Positions 8,481-17,369 of a DNA stretch of 46,846 nt are shown one piece after another. The stretch's first letter is position 1; the number at the start of each line of letters is the position of its first letter. The position numbers and the translations under genes are program-made. Origin of the DNA: Lachnospiraceae bacterium (GTDB taxonomy: Bacteria; Bacillota; Clostridia; Lachnospirales; Lachnospiraceae); the NCBI GenBank assembly GCA_017935565.1, contig JAGBHK010000023.1, forward strand, positions 1 through 46,846, in the 5' to 3' direction. The notes beneath the pieces were generated by a model. It did not search any database, had not been told where the DNA came from, and saw only the letters and a list, made by a program, of their open reading frames with translations.

Positions 8481-9668
8481 TTAAGTGGTTAACTGATAAT
8501 CGTCATCAAAATAATCTTTTCCACCTATTATCTCGCCATCAGAAATATATACTCTAGGTACTCTCTTACCAACATCACATATGAATTCGTAATTAAATGT
8601 TCCTGCCATCATAGAAACTTCTTCAACAGATAAAAATGCGCCATTATCCTCTCCAACAAGAGTAACTAAATCACCTTTTTTAGTTTCAATATCTGTAACA
8701 TCTACCATAAACTGGTCCATACAAACTCTACCTAAAATAGGCGCCTTCTTGCCGTTTATAAGAACATATCCTTTGTTTGATAAACTTCTAGGATAACCAT
8801 CACCATAACCAACAGGAATAGTTGCAATCCTCATCTTTTTATCCGCAACAAATGTTCCACCATAACTTACAGGAGTTCCTGCTTCAATTTCTTTTATATA
8901 TACAATATGACTCTTTAACTGCAACACAGGTTTTAATGAAACCCTATTTTTATCCACTTCATCAGAAGGATACAATCCGTATAATGAAATTCCAAGTCTC
9001 ACCGCGTCGTGATTTGCTTCTTTGATATCAATTATTCCAGCACTGTTTGAGCAATGCTTAATCCCTATCTCCACGCCTTTTTGCGCTAATTTTTCATTAA
9101 ACTCATCAAATCTTCTCATCTGAGACAATGCATTTGATTTATCATTTTCATCAGCCTTTGCAAAATGAGTAAAAATACCTTCTATTTCAATGTTTTCCAA
9201 TGCATTTATACGCACAATATCATCAATTGCCGCATCATCATCTTTAAATCCTATCCTGCTCATACCAGTATCAACTTTAATATGAACTTTAGCCACTTTT
9301 CCCATTTCTTTTGCGCATTTATTAATCAAAACTGCTGTTTCATATTCAAAAACAGCCATTCTAATATCGTATTTAATTGCACCCCTAATGCGTTTCTCAT
9401 AGGTAAATCCTAAAATAACTATAGGTTTAGTAATTCCATTTTTTCTTAAGTTAATGCCTTCATCAACTGTAGCAACTGCATATGCGTCAACTATGCTGTC
9501 GATTTTTTCCGCAACCGGCACAGCTCCATGACCATATCCATCCATTTTAATTACTGCACAAAGCGCAGTATCATCGTTTATATTTTTTCTTATATTAACT
9601 ACATTTTCATAAATATTATCAAGATTAACCTGACAATATACCCTGTAATATTTATCTAATAAATCCAT
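8481..9668 (-). CDS. alr: Alanine racemase
   Basis: Alanine racemase interconverts L- and D-alanine with pyridoxal phosphate and supplies D-alanine for peptidoglycan. The protein has 395 residues, normal for the family. Lys41 in AVIKMDGYGHGA is the cofactor lysine, and the catalytic Tyr is in VSYGGTFVADKK (about residue 270). VGYGDGYPR and ILGRVCMDQFMVDVT are the C-terminal beta-domain motifs. The gene lies 13 bp after nnrD/E and 106 bp before mazF on the same strand, an order reminiscent of the Bacillus alr-ndoAI-ndoA region. It is probably transcribed from the rex promoter region. Nothing in it is degenerate. Confidence 0.96.
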   Translation of the reverse strand: MDLLDKYYRVYCQVNLDNIYENVVNIRKNINDDTALCAVIKMDGYGHGAVPVAEKIDSIVDAYAVATVDEGINLRKNGITKPIVILGFTYEKRIRGAIKYDIRMAVFEYETAVLINKCAKEMGKVAKVHIKVDTGMSRIGFKDDDAAIDDIVRINALENIEIEGIFTHFAKADENDKSNALSQMRRFDEFNEKLAQKGVEIGIKHCSNSAGIIDIKEANHDAVRLGISLYGLYPSDEVDKNRVSLKPVLQLKSHIVYIKEIEAGTPVSYGGTFVADKKMRIATIPVGYGDGYPRSLSNKGYVLINGKKAPILGRVCMDQFMVDVTDIETKKGDLVTLVGEDNGAFLSVEEVSMMAGTFNYEFICDVGKRVPRVYISDGEIIGGKDYFDDDYQLTT

Positions 9669-9681
9669 TTTCTACTCCAAT

Positions 9682-11157
9682 CTATAACAAGGTTTCATTT
9701 ACACTCTCTGCTATATCAGATGCCATAACACCTGCATTGCCTAAACGAGTAGCTGCAATATCACCAGCAACACCATGTAAGAATACAGCATTTATCGCAG
9801 AATTGAAAGCACTATTATCTCTTGCATATAAACTTCCCATAATTCCAGCTAAGACATCACCGCTTCCCGCTGTTGCCATGCCGTCATTTCCTGATGTATT
9901 GATATATTTTTTACCAGTAACTCCGCAGGCAACTACTGTCCTTGCATCTTTTAGCACCACTGTTATATTATACTTATTTGCGAATTCTTCTGCAATACTA
10001 ATTATATTATTTTTTACCTCATATATGCTCTTCATAGTAAGGCGCGCCATTTCGCCTATGTGTGGTGTAATGATAACATTATTATTAAGTTTATCTTTTA
10101 AATATATATGCTCACTGATAATATTTAATCCATCTGCATCTATAACTATTTTCTTATCGCTATTTAATACTTGTTCAACAAGACTTACTGCACTCTGGCT
10201 TTTCCCAATACCAGGGCCTATCACAATACTATCCGCCCAGTTTATTTCATTTGATATATCAATATTCTCAAGCCCGTTATATGTGAACAAAATAGCTTCT
10301 GGTAACATTTTTTGCAACACCTCTCTGTTTTCGTTGCAAGTAACAATTTTAACCAATCCACTCCCCATTCTGTAGGCTGCCTTTGCGCATAAATACGCAG
10401 CTCCAGACATATTCATAGAGCCTGCTATAATAAGGATTTTACCAAATGTACCTTTATTGCCATTTGCATCTCTTCCTGGCATTGATAATTCTGTTTTGTC
10501 CATATACGTGATTGTATTGCAATTACCCTCGTACGCTATGCTTGGTATACCTATATTTGCAATAGAAACTCGTCCTGCATATGTATTTCCAGGCGCTAAT
10601 AACAAACCTATTTTAGCGTTAGAAAATGTAATTGTATGTTTCGCTTTTACTGCTATTCCCATAATATTTCCTGTATCAGAATCCACGCCTGATGGTACAT
10701 CTATAGACACAACTTCTCTTTGCAAATTATTAATACATTCAATAATTTCTCTGTACTTTCCAGTTATTTCGCGTTTCAAACCTATTCCAAATATGCCATC
10801 TACGATAACATCATATGCATCAAAATCTTCCCACATAGATACATATTCACCATCAAGATTGTCATATATCTCTTTTTGAACTGCAAACTCAGGTGTAGAC
10901 TTTGATTCATCTCCAATAATATAAACAGCGACTTTTCTATCTGCTACTTTGAGCATTCTAGCAACTGCAATACCATCTGCGCCATTATTTCCAACACCTG
11001 CAACCACCAGAATTTTTTTATCGTCACTGTAGTTTTCCATTAAAAAATTGCACAACGATAAAGCTGCTCTTTCCATTAATGTAATAGAAGGCAACTTTAT
11101 AGTGTTTATGGCATATTCCTCTATCTTTTTCATTTCATTTCCGGAAACAACTAGCAT
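9682..11157 (-). CDS. nnrD: Bifunctional NAD(P)H-hydrate epimerase / dehydratase
   Basis: The 491-residue protein repairs damaged NADH and NADPH hydrates. Residues 1-205 form the YjeF N-terminal epimerase domain (VAGVGNNGADGIAVARML, VDGIFGIGLKREI, SIDVPSGVDSDTG). Residues about 225-490 form the ribokinase-like ADP-dependent dehydratase (GTFGKILIIAGSMNMSGAA, then NTSGNDGMATAGSGDVLAGI). Both active domains appear intact. The gene starts 2 bp after the coiled-coil gene and ends 13 bp before alr. Its place in an operon led by rex, the NADH-sensing repressor, fits a link to nicotinamide cofactor state; that link is inference. Confidence 0.95.
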   Translation of the reverse strand: MLVVSGNEMKKIEEYAINTIKLPSITLMERAALSLCNFLMENYSDDKKILVVAGVGNNGADGIAVARMLKVADRKVAVYIIGDESKSTPEFAVQKEIYDNLDGEYVSMWEDFDAYDVIVDGIFGIGLKREITGKYREIIECINNLQREVVSIDVPSGVDSDTGNIMGIAVKAKHTITFSNAKIGLLLAPGNTYAGRVSIANIGIPSIAYEGNCNTITYMDKTELSMPGRDANGNKGTFGKILIIAGSMNMSGAAYLCAKAAYRMGSGLVKIVTCNENREVLQKMLPEAILFTYNGLENIDISNEINWADSIVIGPGIGKSQSAVSLVEQVLNSDKKIVIDADGLNIISEHIYLKDKLNNNVIITPHIGEMARLTMKSIYEVKNNIISIAEEFANKYNITVVLKDARTVVACGVTGKKYINTSGNDGMATAGSGDVLAGIMGSLYARDNSAFNSAINAVFLHGVAGDIAATRLGNAGVMASDIAESVNETLL

Positions 11158-11159
11158 AA

Positions 11160-11777
11160 CTATTCTTCCTCCTCCATATATTTGCGATACATGGATACAA
11201 TCTCACCGCCAAAAATATTATACATATATTGGCGCATCTTCTCATTAATTTCAGCCTTTTCATGACGAAGGGCAACTTTTTCCTTTAATTCCTGTCTGGT
11301 CTTTTCAATCCATTCATCAAGTTCTTCAATATCCTCTTCAAAATCATTAATACTTTCATACATAACTGAAAGACCTTCTAAACCAAGTTCTGCATTTGCT
11401 TCCCTAAGTTCTCTTGGAAGGGATAACTCTTCATCTTCAAGTAATATCAGTTTATCGTTAATATCATTAATCAATTCACGACTTTTGGCCATTTTTGCAT
11501 CGGACCTTTTATCATTACTTTCCATGTTATCAACAATGCCCTTCATAAGGCGCTTTTTTAGTTGATTTAATTCGCTTTTTTTAGAATTAACCGCGCCTTG
11601 ACTTTTAAGGAGTTTATTTACATTTTCTTCTAATTTATCCATTTCTTTTGTTCTGTTCTCACCACTAAATAGAACAATCCACTTTCTATCCAAAGTGAAT
11701 ATCGGAAGTTTTACAGACTTTAAAATCTCTAATATATCTTCTAAACTAGTATTTTCGTATTTTTTCTTTCTAGCCAT
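11160..11777 (-). CDS. Coiled-coil protein of unknown function
   Basis: The 205-residue protein has no signal peptide and no membrane helix, so it should be cytoplasmic. Residues about 1-35 look like a small globular start (IFTLDRKWIVLF). From about 45 to 190 the sequence is nearly all charged amphipathic helix with heptad spacing (LEENVNKLLKSQ; LNQLKKRLMKGIVDNM; IEELDEWIEKTRQELKEKV), suggesting long coiled coils, and it ends in MEEEE. The ATG overlaps the rex stop codon by one base and the stop is 2 bp from nnrD/E, so translation is probably coupled to both. I recognise no named family. A role tied to Rex or redox is only a positional guess. Confidence 0.75.
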   Translation of the reverse strand: MARKKKYENTSLEDILEILKSVKLPIFTLDRKWIVLFSGENRTKEMDKLEENVNKLLKSQGAVNSKKSELNQLKKRLMKGIVDNMESNDKRSDAKMAKSRELINDINDKLILLEDEELSLPRELREANAELGLEGLSVMYESINDFEEDIEELDEWIEKTRQELKEKVALRHEKAEINEKMRQYMYNIFGGEIVSMYRKYMEEEE

Positions 11778-12418
11778 TATTCATCACCCTTTCCGGCATT
11801 TTTCAAATTGTATGACAATCTCATAAGACTTTCAGACAAATGCACGCTCTCCACCATAACATCTGCTGGCACGTTTAAATCTGTATGAGCAAAATTCCAA
11901 AAGGCCTTAACTCCTAATTCAACCAGTACTTCTGCAGCCTTTACCGCTTCTGTTTTAGGAATAGTCAATGCTGCAATATCCACCACATTATCTTTAACAA
12001 AATCTTCCAATTCTGACATATGGCAAACCTTTATGCCTCGTACCATACCGCCTTTTAAATCTTCATTTATATCAAAGATTCCAATAACTTTGAATCCGCG
12101 CTTTTCAAAATTCGCATAATTTGCAATCGCTCTTCCAAGGTTACCTGCACCTATGATAATCACATTATATATTCTATCGAGACCAAGTATTTTAGCAATT
12201 TCTTCATATAAATATTCAACATTATATCCATACCCTTGCTGGCCAAAGCCTCCAAAATGGTTTAAATCCTGTCGAATCTGCGAAGCTGTAACCTTCATCT
12301 TCTTACTTAATTCCTCTGAAGAAATTCTTTGAACTCCCATTTCGAGAAGTTCACCTAAATATCTATAATATCTTGGTAGTCGTTTAATAACTGCTTTTGA
12401 TATTTTATTATCTGCCAT
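11777..12418 (-). CDS. rex: Redox-sensing transcriptional repressor Rex
   Basis: Rex senses the NADH/NAD+ ratio and represses fermentation genes when NADH is low. The 213-residue protein has the N-terminal winged helix (LPRYYRYLGELLEMGVQRIS, then TASQIRQDLNHFGGFG) and a Rossmann domain with GAGNLG at about residue 90, followed by a C-terminal swapped helix. It is the first gene of the minus-strand unit rex - coiled coil - nnrD/E - alr - mazF and diverges from the ABC-F gene. I did not see a clean Rex operator (TTGTTAA-N4-TTAACAA) in the 152-bp divergent intergenic region, so autoregulation is not evident. Confidence 0.96.
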   Translation of the reverse strand: MADNKISKAVIKRLPRYYRYLGELLEMGVQRISSEELSKKMKVTASQIRQDLNHFGGFGQQGYGYNVEYLYEEIAKILGLDRIYNVIIIGAGNLGRAIANYANFEKRGFKVIGIFDINEDLKGGMVRGIKVCHMSELEDFVKDNVVDIAALTIPKTEAVKAAEVLVELGVKAFWNFAHTDLNVPADVMVESVHLSESLMRLSYNLKNAGKGDE

Positions 12419-12487
12419 TGGTTTTTTAATCCTCCAAATATAAAAAAAAATAACTATAATAAATAATTATAAACTTTTCCTAAAAGA

Positions 12488-12516
12488 TTGTCAATTTGTC
12501 CAATAACTATTTAAAA
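12488..12516 (+). promoter_or_regulatory. Weak promoter candidate for the ABC-F/CotH unit
   Basis: TTGTCA (12488-12493) is 17 bp from TTAAAA (12511-12516), in the very AT-rich gap between rex and the ABC-F gene. The -10 match is poor and other TTAAAA-like positions nearby are equally possible. Confidence 0.3.
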
Positions 12517-12570
12517 AAAGTTAAAAATATGTTAAAATTTGACGAGATGAAAAAATAAGAGGACAAAGAA

Positions 12571-14481
12571 ATGATTTTATCATGTAATAATATATCTAAA
12601 AGTTTTGATGACACAAGTATTATATCAAATTGCTCATTCGTTATTAATGAAGGCGAAAAAGCTGCTATCGTTGGTATTAATGGCGCTGGTAAGTCTACTT
12701 TATTAAAGATAATTGTAGGTGAACTTGCCGCTGACGACGGTACAGTTGTTATTTCAAAAGGTAAAACTATTGGCTATTTAAGCCAGCATCAGGACATTAA
12801 CAATAATAACACTATTTATCAGGAAATGCTTTCTGTTAAACAACATATCATTGATATGGAAGATCGTATTCGTACTATGGAACAGCAGATGAATGGCCTT
12901 GAAGGCGATGCATTAACTGCACATATGAATTCCTATACTAATCTTGTTCATACATTTGAAGCACTTGATGGATATTCATACAAAAGCGAGATAAATGGTG
13001 TTTTAAATGGTTTAAGTTTTAAAGAGGACGAACATAATGCATTGGTTTCTACCCTCTCTGGCGGTCAACGTACGAGAGTTGCATTATGTAAGCTTTTATT
13101 ATCAAAACCTGATATCATACTTCTTGATGAACCAACAAACCATTTAGATATAGCTTCTATCACTTGGCTTGAGGACTTTTTAAGAAATTACAAGGGCACA
13201 GTCATTATCGTTGCCCATGATAGATTCTTCCTTGACCGCATTGTAACTAAGGTTATTGAAATAGATATGAGCAATGTACTTGTTTTTTCAGGAAATTATT
13301 CAGATTACTCAAGCAAAAAAGCTATGCTTCGAGATAATCTTATGAAAGCTTATCTCAATCAACAACGCGAGATAAAGCACCAGCAGGAAGTCATCGACAA
13401 ATTGAAATCTTTTAACCGTGAGAAATCCATTAAAAGAGCTGAAAGTCGTGAAAAAATGCTTGATAAAATTGAAGTTTTAGACAAACCTACTACTGCTAAC
13501 TCAAATATGCGCATAATGCTTACTCCTCAAAAAATAAGTGGCAATGATGTTCTTGATGTTTGCGGTTTAACTAAATCTTATGATAATCTTCTTCTATTTA
13601 ACAATGTTAACTTCCAGGTAAAACGTGGCGAAAAGGTGGCCATTATTGGTGCCAACGGAACTGGAAAAACTACTATTCTAAAGATTATCAACCAACTTGT
13701 AACACCTGATAAAGGTGATGTAAAGCTTGGTACAAATGTTGAAATTGGCTACTACGACCAGGAACATAATGTTCTTAATATGGATAAAAGTATTTTTGAT
13801 GAAATATCAGATGCTTATCCATATCTTACAAATACTGAAATTAGAAATGTTTTAGCAGCATTTTTGTTTACTGGAGATGATGTATTTAAACTTATAGGTG
13901 ATTTAAGTGGTGGCGAACGAGGTCGAGTTTCTCTTGCGAAGTTAATGCTTTCAAATGCAAACTTCTTAATTCTCGATGAACCTACAATCCACTTAGATAT
14001 AGAGTCAAAAGAAATTCTTGAAAATGCTATAAATAGTTATGAAGGCACGGTATTATATGTGTCTCATGACAGATATTTTATTAATAAAACTGCTACAAGA
14101 ATTCTTGATTTAGAAGGTCAAACATTGACTAATTATATCGGTAACTATGATTACTATTTAGAAAAGCATCCAGTATTGGCTCCTGTTGCTACTACTGTTG
14201 CTTCACAGGAAAATGTTTCAGTTTCAGATAACTCTGGCAAAAAGGATTGGCAGGCAATGAAGGAAGAACAAGCCATGCTTAGAAAGCGCCAAAATGATTT
14301 GAAGAAAACTGAAGATAAAATTGCTTCTATAGAGGCAGAAATTAACTTGCTTAATGAGGAAATGGCAAAAGAAGAAGTCTATTCTTCTCCTGCCGAATCC
14401 CTTAAGATACACAAAAAACAAACTATACTAAATAAAGAATTAGAAACATTATATGAATTATGGGATAGTCTAATGGAATAG
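12571..14481 (+). CDS. ABC-F family ATPase
   Basis: The 636-residue protein has two ATP-binding cassettes and no membrane segment, the layout of ABC-F ribosome-associated ATPases. Cassette 1 has Walker A GINGAGKST (35-43), signature LSGGQRTRVAL (about 163) and Walker B with LLDEPTNHLDI. A charged linker follows at about 250-300. Cassette 2 has GANGTGKTT (about 361), LSGGERGRVSLA and LILDEPTIHLDI; the usual Asn of PTNHLD is replaced by Ile. A C-terminal coiled coil lies at about 570-630. Relatives act on stalled ribosomes or protect them from antibiotics; which role applies here cannot be read from the sequence. The cotH gene starts 21 bp downstream. Confidence 0.92.
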   Translation: MILSCNNISKSFDDTSIISNCSFVINEGEKAAIVGINGAGKSTLLKIIVGELAADDGTVVISKGKTIGYLSQHQDINNNNTIYQEMLSVKQHIIDMEDRIRTMEQQMNGLEGDALTAHMNSYTNLVHTFEALDGYSYKSEINGVLNGLSFKEDEHNALVSTLSGGQRTRVALCKLLLSKPDIILLDEPTNHLDIASITWLEDFLRNYKGTVIIVAHDRFFLDRIVTKVIEIDMSNVLVFSGNYSDYSSKKAMLRDNLMKAYLNQQREIKHQQEVIDKLKSFNREKSIKRAESREKMLDKIEVLDKPTTANSNMRIMLTPQKISGNDVLDVCGLTKSYDNLLLFNNVNFQVKRGEKVAIIGANGTGKTTILKIINQLVTPDKGDVKLGTNVEIGYYDQEHNVLNMDKSIFDEISDAYPYLTNTEIRNVLAAFLFTGDDVFKLIGDLSGGERGRVSLAKLMLSNANFLILDEPTIHLDIESKEILENAINSYEGTVLYVSHDRYFINKTATRILDLEGQTLTNYIGNYDYYLEKHPVLAPVATTVASQENVSVSDNSGKKDWQAMKEEQAMLRKRQNDLKKTEDKIASIEAEINLLNEEMAKEEVYSSPAESLKIHKKQTILNKELETLYELWDSLME

Positions 14482-14502
14482 TTCTTTGTAGAAAGGGGCA
14501 AA

Positions 14503-16503
14503 ATGCAAACAAAACTCAAACTGTATTTCGGTTGGCTTGTTGCAGCTATTTGTTCACTTATCATTGGTATCGTACTATTTTTTATTCCGGAGGAAAAACA
14601 GGCGGAAGTTATTTTTCAACCAACTATTGAACCGGAAGTTACAAATGAAGTCGTAAAATACGGCGTTCAAGATAGTACATTACCTATTGTATATGTGGAT
14701 TTAGGCGATAAATCAATGATTTCAGCCGCAGATACAAAGGCAAATGTGACCATCATTAACAACTTTTCAGAAGGTATTGTTGAATATGATGGTAACGCAC
14801 TTATGAAGATTCGTGGTAACTCTACTGCTAATCGTCCAAAATTGCCATACAAACTTAAGCTTGAGACCAAAAGTGATTTGTTTGGTATGGGTGAGTCAAA
14901 ACATTGGGTACTTCTTGCCAATGATATCGACCACACATTCTTAAGAAACAAACTTGTATGCGATTTTTATAATGACATAGGCGGTTCATATGCTACAGAA
15001 TCTCTCAATGTAATATTAATGGTAAACGGAAAATACCAGGGAGTTTACACTCTCACTGAACAGATTCGAATTGACGAAGAACGAGTTGATATCTTTGATT
15101 GGGATGGTTTAGCTAAAGATGCTATAAAAATCATTGCAAAAAAAGAAAAAGAAATGAATGATTTGTCTGACGAAGAATATGATCTTTTCAAAGATGCACT
15201 TGAACTTGCGTGCACTGAAGATTATTCATGGATTTCCGAACCTCATACTATTACAGTAAACAATGTTACATACGATTTAAGCGAATATGTTGACATTCCT
15301 GAACCTACAGGCGGATTCCTTTTAGAAATGGATTTTTATCATGCTAATCTTCCTGAAAATTCTTCTTTGAAGACAGCATTCCAATTACCATTTTATTTTT
15401 CAAGACCAAGTATGGTCCACACAAACAGAGAAATTCGCGAATATGCAAAAGAATATATTCAATCCTTTGAATATGCATTACACAGTGACGACTTTTTCTT
15501 TGAGTCAAGCGATACTCACTATACTGCTTTCGGTACAAGATTTAGTTGGAATTCCTACGTATGGAGAAACGAGGTATCTACTAAATTTTTCAAATCCGAT
15601 GAACATGATGGAAAACACTATTCAGAGTTATTTGATTTAGAATCACTTGTTGTAAACTTCTGGGTATGTGAGTTTGCTATGAACTGGGACTCAATGAAAA
15701 ACTCAGTATTCGTATCAAAAGATATTGATGAATTAGCCAAAATAGCTCCAGCTTGGGATTATGACTGGGCTTTCGGTAACAATAATATGTTCAATATTTA
15801 TACCAACATACCTGATGAATGGCATACATCAAATGAATATTTCACTAACGAGCAATACTATCAGTATGAAAACTGGAATAGATATTTAGCTAGTGACCCT
15901 TATTTTATGTTAAAGGCTTATGAAAAATATCAAGAAATAAGACCTACTGTTATTGAAGACATTATTAAAAAGAATGGTACATTAGAAACTTATGCAATAA
16001 CACACAAAAAAGACGGTCAGGCTAATGACTTAAGATGGAGCGGTACATATAGACAATATAACGGAGAGAATTTCTTACAGTCAATGAACAGTTTAAAATC
16101 TTTCATTACAACAAGAATCAACTTCATTGACAGGGAAACTGCTACTCTTGATAAATTCATAGATTCTCTTGGTTATTACGACAGATGTGATGATATTTCC
16201 TTTGGAGCTATAAATGAAAACTCCGATGGTTCTTACACAATCACTGCTTCTACTACTAATGCAGATGCTACTGAATTATCATTCCAGGTTAATGGTACAA
16301 ATATGTATACTGCAACATTAAAAGGCGGCAAAGCCACTATCGAAGTTCCAAGCAGTGCAATAACTTCAGATTCATCAAACATAGTTGTTGTACGAATGCT
16401 TGATAAAAAGGGTAATTATGTAATGGAATACGCCAATACTGGTGATAGAAACTTTAATCCGGATCATGTTGATCCATTATCAAATTATAAAGTATTTGAA
16501 TAG
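14503..16503 (+). CDS. CotH family protein (CotH-type kinase), membrane-anchored
   Basis: The 666-residue protein has one N-terminal hydrophobic helix (residues 8-28, signal anchor). A CotH domain then spans about 60-530. Family motifs are present: KIRGNSTANRPKLPYKLKL (102-120), SKHWVLLANDIDHTFLRNK (132-150), VNGKYQGVYTLTEQI (174-188) and the acidic AWDYDWAFGNNN (about 416). In Bacillus, CotH is an atypical protein kinase that phosphorylates spore-coat proteins; here the anchor puts the domain outside the membrane. Residues about 565-650 look like an Ig-like beta-sandwich. The ribosome-binding site GAAAGGGG is good. The stop codon TAG overlaps the AGGAGG of the microprotein gene, which is followed by VTC and DUF4956 genes. 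Confidence 0.88.
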   Translation: MQTKLKLYFGWLVAAICSLIIGIVLFFIPEEKQAEVIFQPTIEPEVTNEVVKYGVQDSTLPIVYVDLGDKSMISAADTKANVTIINNFSEGIVEYDGNALMKIRGNSTANRPKLPYKLKLETKSDLFGMGESKHWVLLANDIDHTFLRNKLVCDFYNDIGGSYATESLNVILMVNGKYQGVYTLTEQIRIDEERVDIFDWDGLAKDAIKIIAKKEKEMNDLSDEEYDLFKDALELACTEDYSWISEPHTITVNNVTYDLSEYVDIPEPTGGFLLEMDFYHANLPENSSLKTAFQLPFYFSRPSMVHTNREIREYAKEYIQSFEYALHSDDFFFESSDTHYTAFGTRFSWNSYVWRNEVSTKFFKSDEHDGKHYSELFDLESLVVNFWVCEFAMNWDSMKNSVFVSKDIDELAKIAPAWDYDWAFGNNNMFNIYTNIPDEWHTSNEYFTNEQYYQYENWNRYLASDPYFMLKAYEKYQEIRPTVIEDIIKKNGTLETYAITHKKDGQANDLRWSGTYRQYNGENFLQSMNSLKSFITTRINFIDRETATLDKFIDSLGYYDRCDDISFGAINENSDGSYTITASTTNADATELSFQVNGTNMYTATLKGGKATIEVPSSAITSDSSNIVVVRMLDKKGNYVMEYANTGDRNFNPDHVDPLSNYKVFE

Positions 16504-16513
16504 GAGGCACCTT

Positions 16514-16600
16514 ATGTTTAAAATATTATCAATTTTATTTTTTGCATTAGCGTTTCTATTTTTTGGTGTTTTCCTTAAAAAGATACGCAATCATTACTAA
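16514..16600 (+). CDS. 28-residue single-helix membrane microprotein
   Basis: A short reading frame of 29 codons runs from ATG 16514 to TAA 16600. It has a perfect AGGAGG (16502-16507) six bases before the ATG, overlapping the cotH stop codon, so translation is likely coupled to cotH. The product is one hydrophobic helix (LSILFFALAFLFFGVF, about residues 5-20) followed by a basic tail, LKKIRNHY. This fits a single-pass membrane peptide with the tail in the cytoplasm. The next gene, VTC, has its own AAGGAGG directly after this stop. It may assist one of the flanking membrane proteins; nothing more can be said from the sequence. Confidence 0.7.
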   Translation: MFKILSILFFALAFLFFGVFLKKIRNHY

Positions 16601-16612
16601 GGAGGAAATTTT

Positions 16613-17347
16613 ATGAACTTAAAGAAAAATTTACCTTCTACGCGACATGAGATTAAACTACTTATTACATATGCTGATTATATTGATTTGTCTCATCGAC
16701 TTTCAGCTATAATGCAGAGAGATAAAAACTCAACTGATAATGGTGATTATTTTATTAGAAGTCTCTATTTTGATGATAGATATAATACTTCTTATATCAC
16801 AAAGGTGGATGGTGTTGACAACAGAACCAAATATAGAATCAGAATATATAATAACTCTGATAATGTAATCAAATTCGAGAAAAAGGAAAAATATGTAAAT
16901 AAAATACATAAAACTTCCATTTTCATCAACAGAGAGCAATATGAAATGATTATGAACAAGGAATATGATTTCCTTCAGTACATTGATAAGCCTCTGGCAA
17001 GAGAATTATATGCACAATTCAAGGGAAAAGGCTTATTCCCTTCTGTAATTGTAGATTACAACAGAGATGCTTTTATTCACGATTTATCAAATACAAGAAT
17101 TACATTTGACAAATCACTGGCCGCAGGTATTAATACATATGATATTTTTGATGAAAACCTTACAACACTATCTGTCTTTAACAAAGATATGGTAATCTTA
17201 GAGGTTAAATATGACAAATTTATTCCTGCACACGTTATGTCTGTAATAAATAGTGTTTACGGTGTTAAAATGTCATTATCAAAATTTGTTATGTGTAAGA
17301 AACTTGAAGGCACAATGAATATTGGTAGTTTATTTATTAAAAAATGA
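16613..17347 (+). CDS. VTC-domain protein (polyphosphate polymerase-like)
   Basis: The 244-residue protein is a stand-alone VTC domain, the fold of the yeast Vtc4 polyphosphate polymerase, a beta-barrel tunnel lined with basic and acidic residues. Seen here are RHEIKLLI (11-18), SLYFDD, KYRIRIYN, FEKKEK, VIVDYNRDAF and ILEVKYDKFIP, each placing Lys, Arg or Glu on strands as expected for the tunnel. In bacteria such domains often sit beside CotH and DUF4956 genes, as here. Whether this one makes polyphosphate is not known. It is soluble by sequence, so the adjacent DUF4956 protein may hold it at the membrane. The ribosome-binding site AAGGAGG is strong. Confidence 0.9.
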   Translation: MNLKKNLPSTRHEIKLLITYADYIDLSHRLSAIMQRDKNSTDNGDYFIRSLYFDDRYNTSYITKVDGVDNRTKYRIRIYNNSDNVIKFEKKEKYVNKIHKTSIFINREQYEMIMNKEYDFLQYIDKPLARELYAQFKGKGLFPSVIVDYNRDAFIHDLSNTRITFDKSLAAGINTYDIFDENLTTLSVFNKDMVILEVKYDKFIPAHVMSVINSVYGVKMSLSKFVMCKKLEGTMNIGSLFIKK

Positions 17348-17369
17348 GAATAGAAAGGATTAAATAATT

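Noticed and set aside
9737-10375. Open frame of 212 codons on the plus strand
   Set aside because: It is antisense to the well-recognised nnrD/E gene and resembles no protein.
12419-12570. Rex operator in front of rex
   Set aside because: No sequence near the consensus TTGTTAA-N4-TTAACAA is present; the region is only AT-rich.
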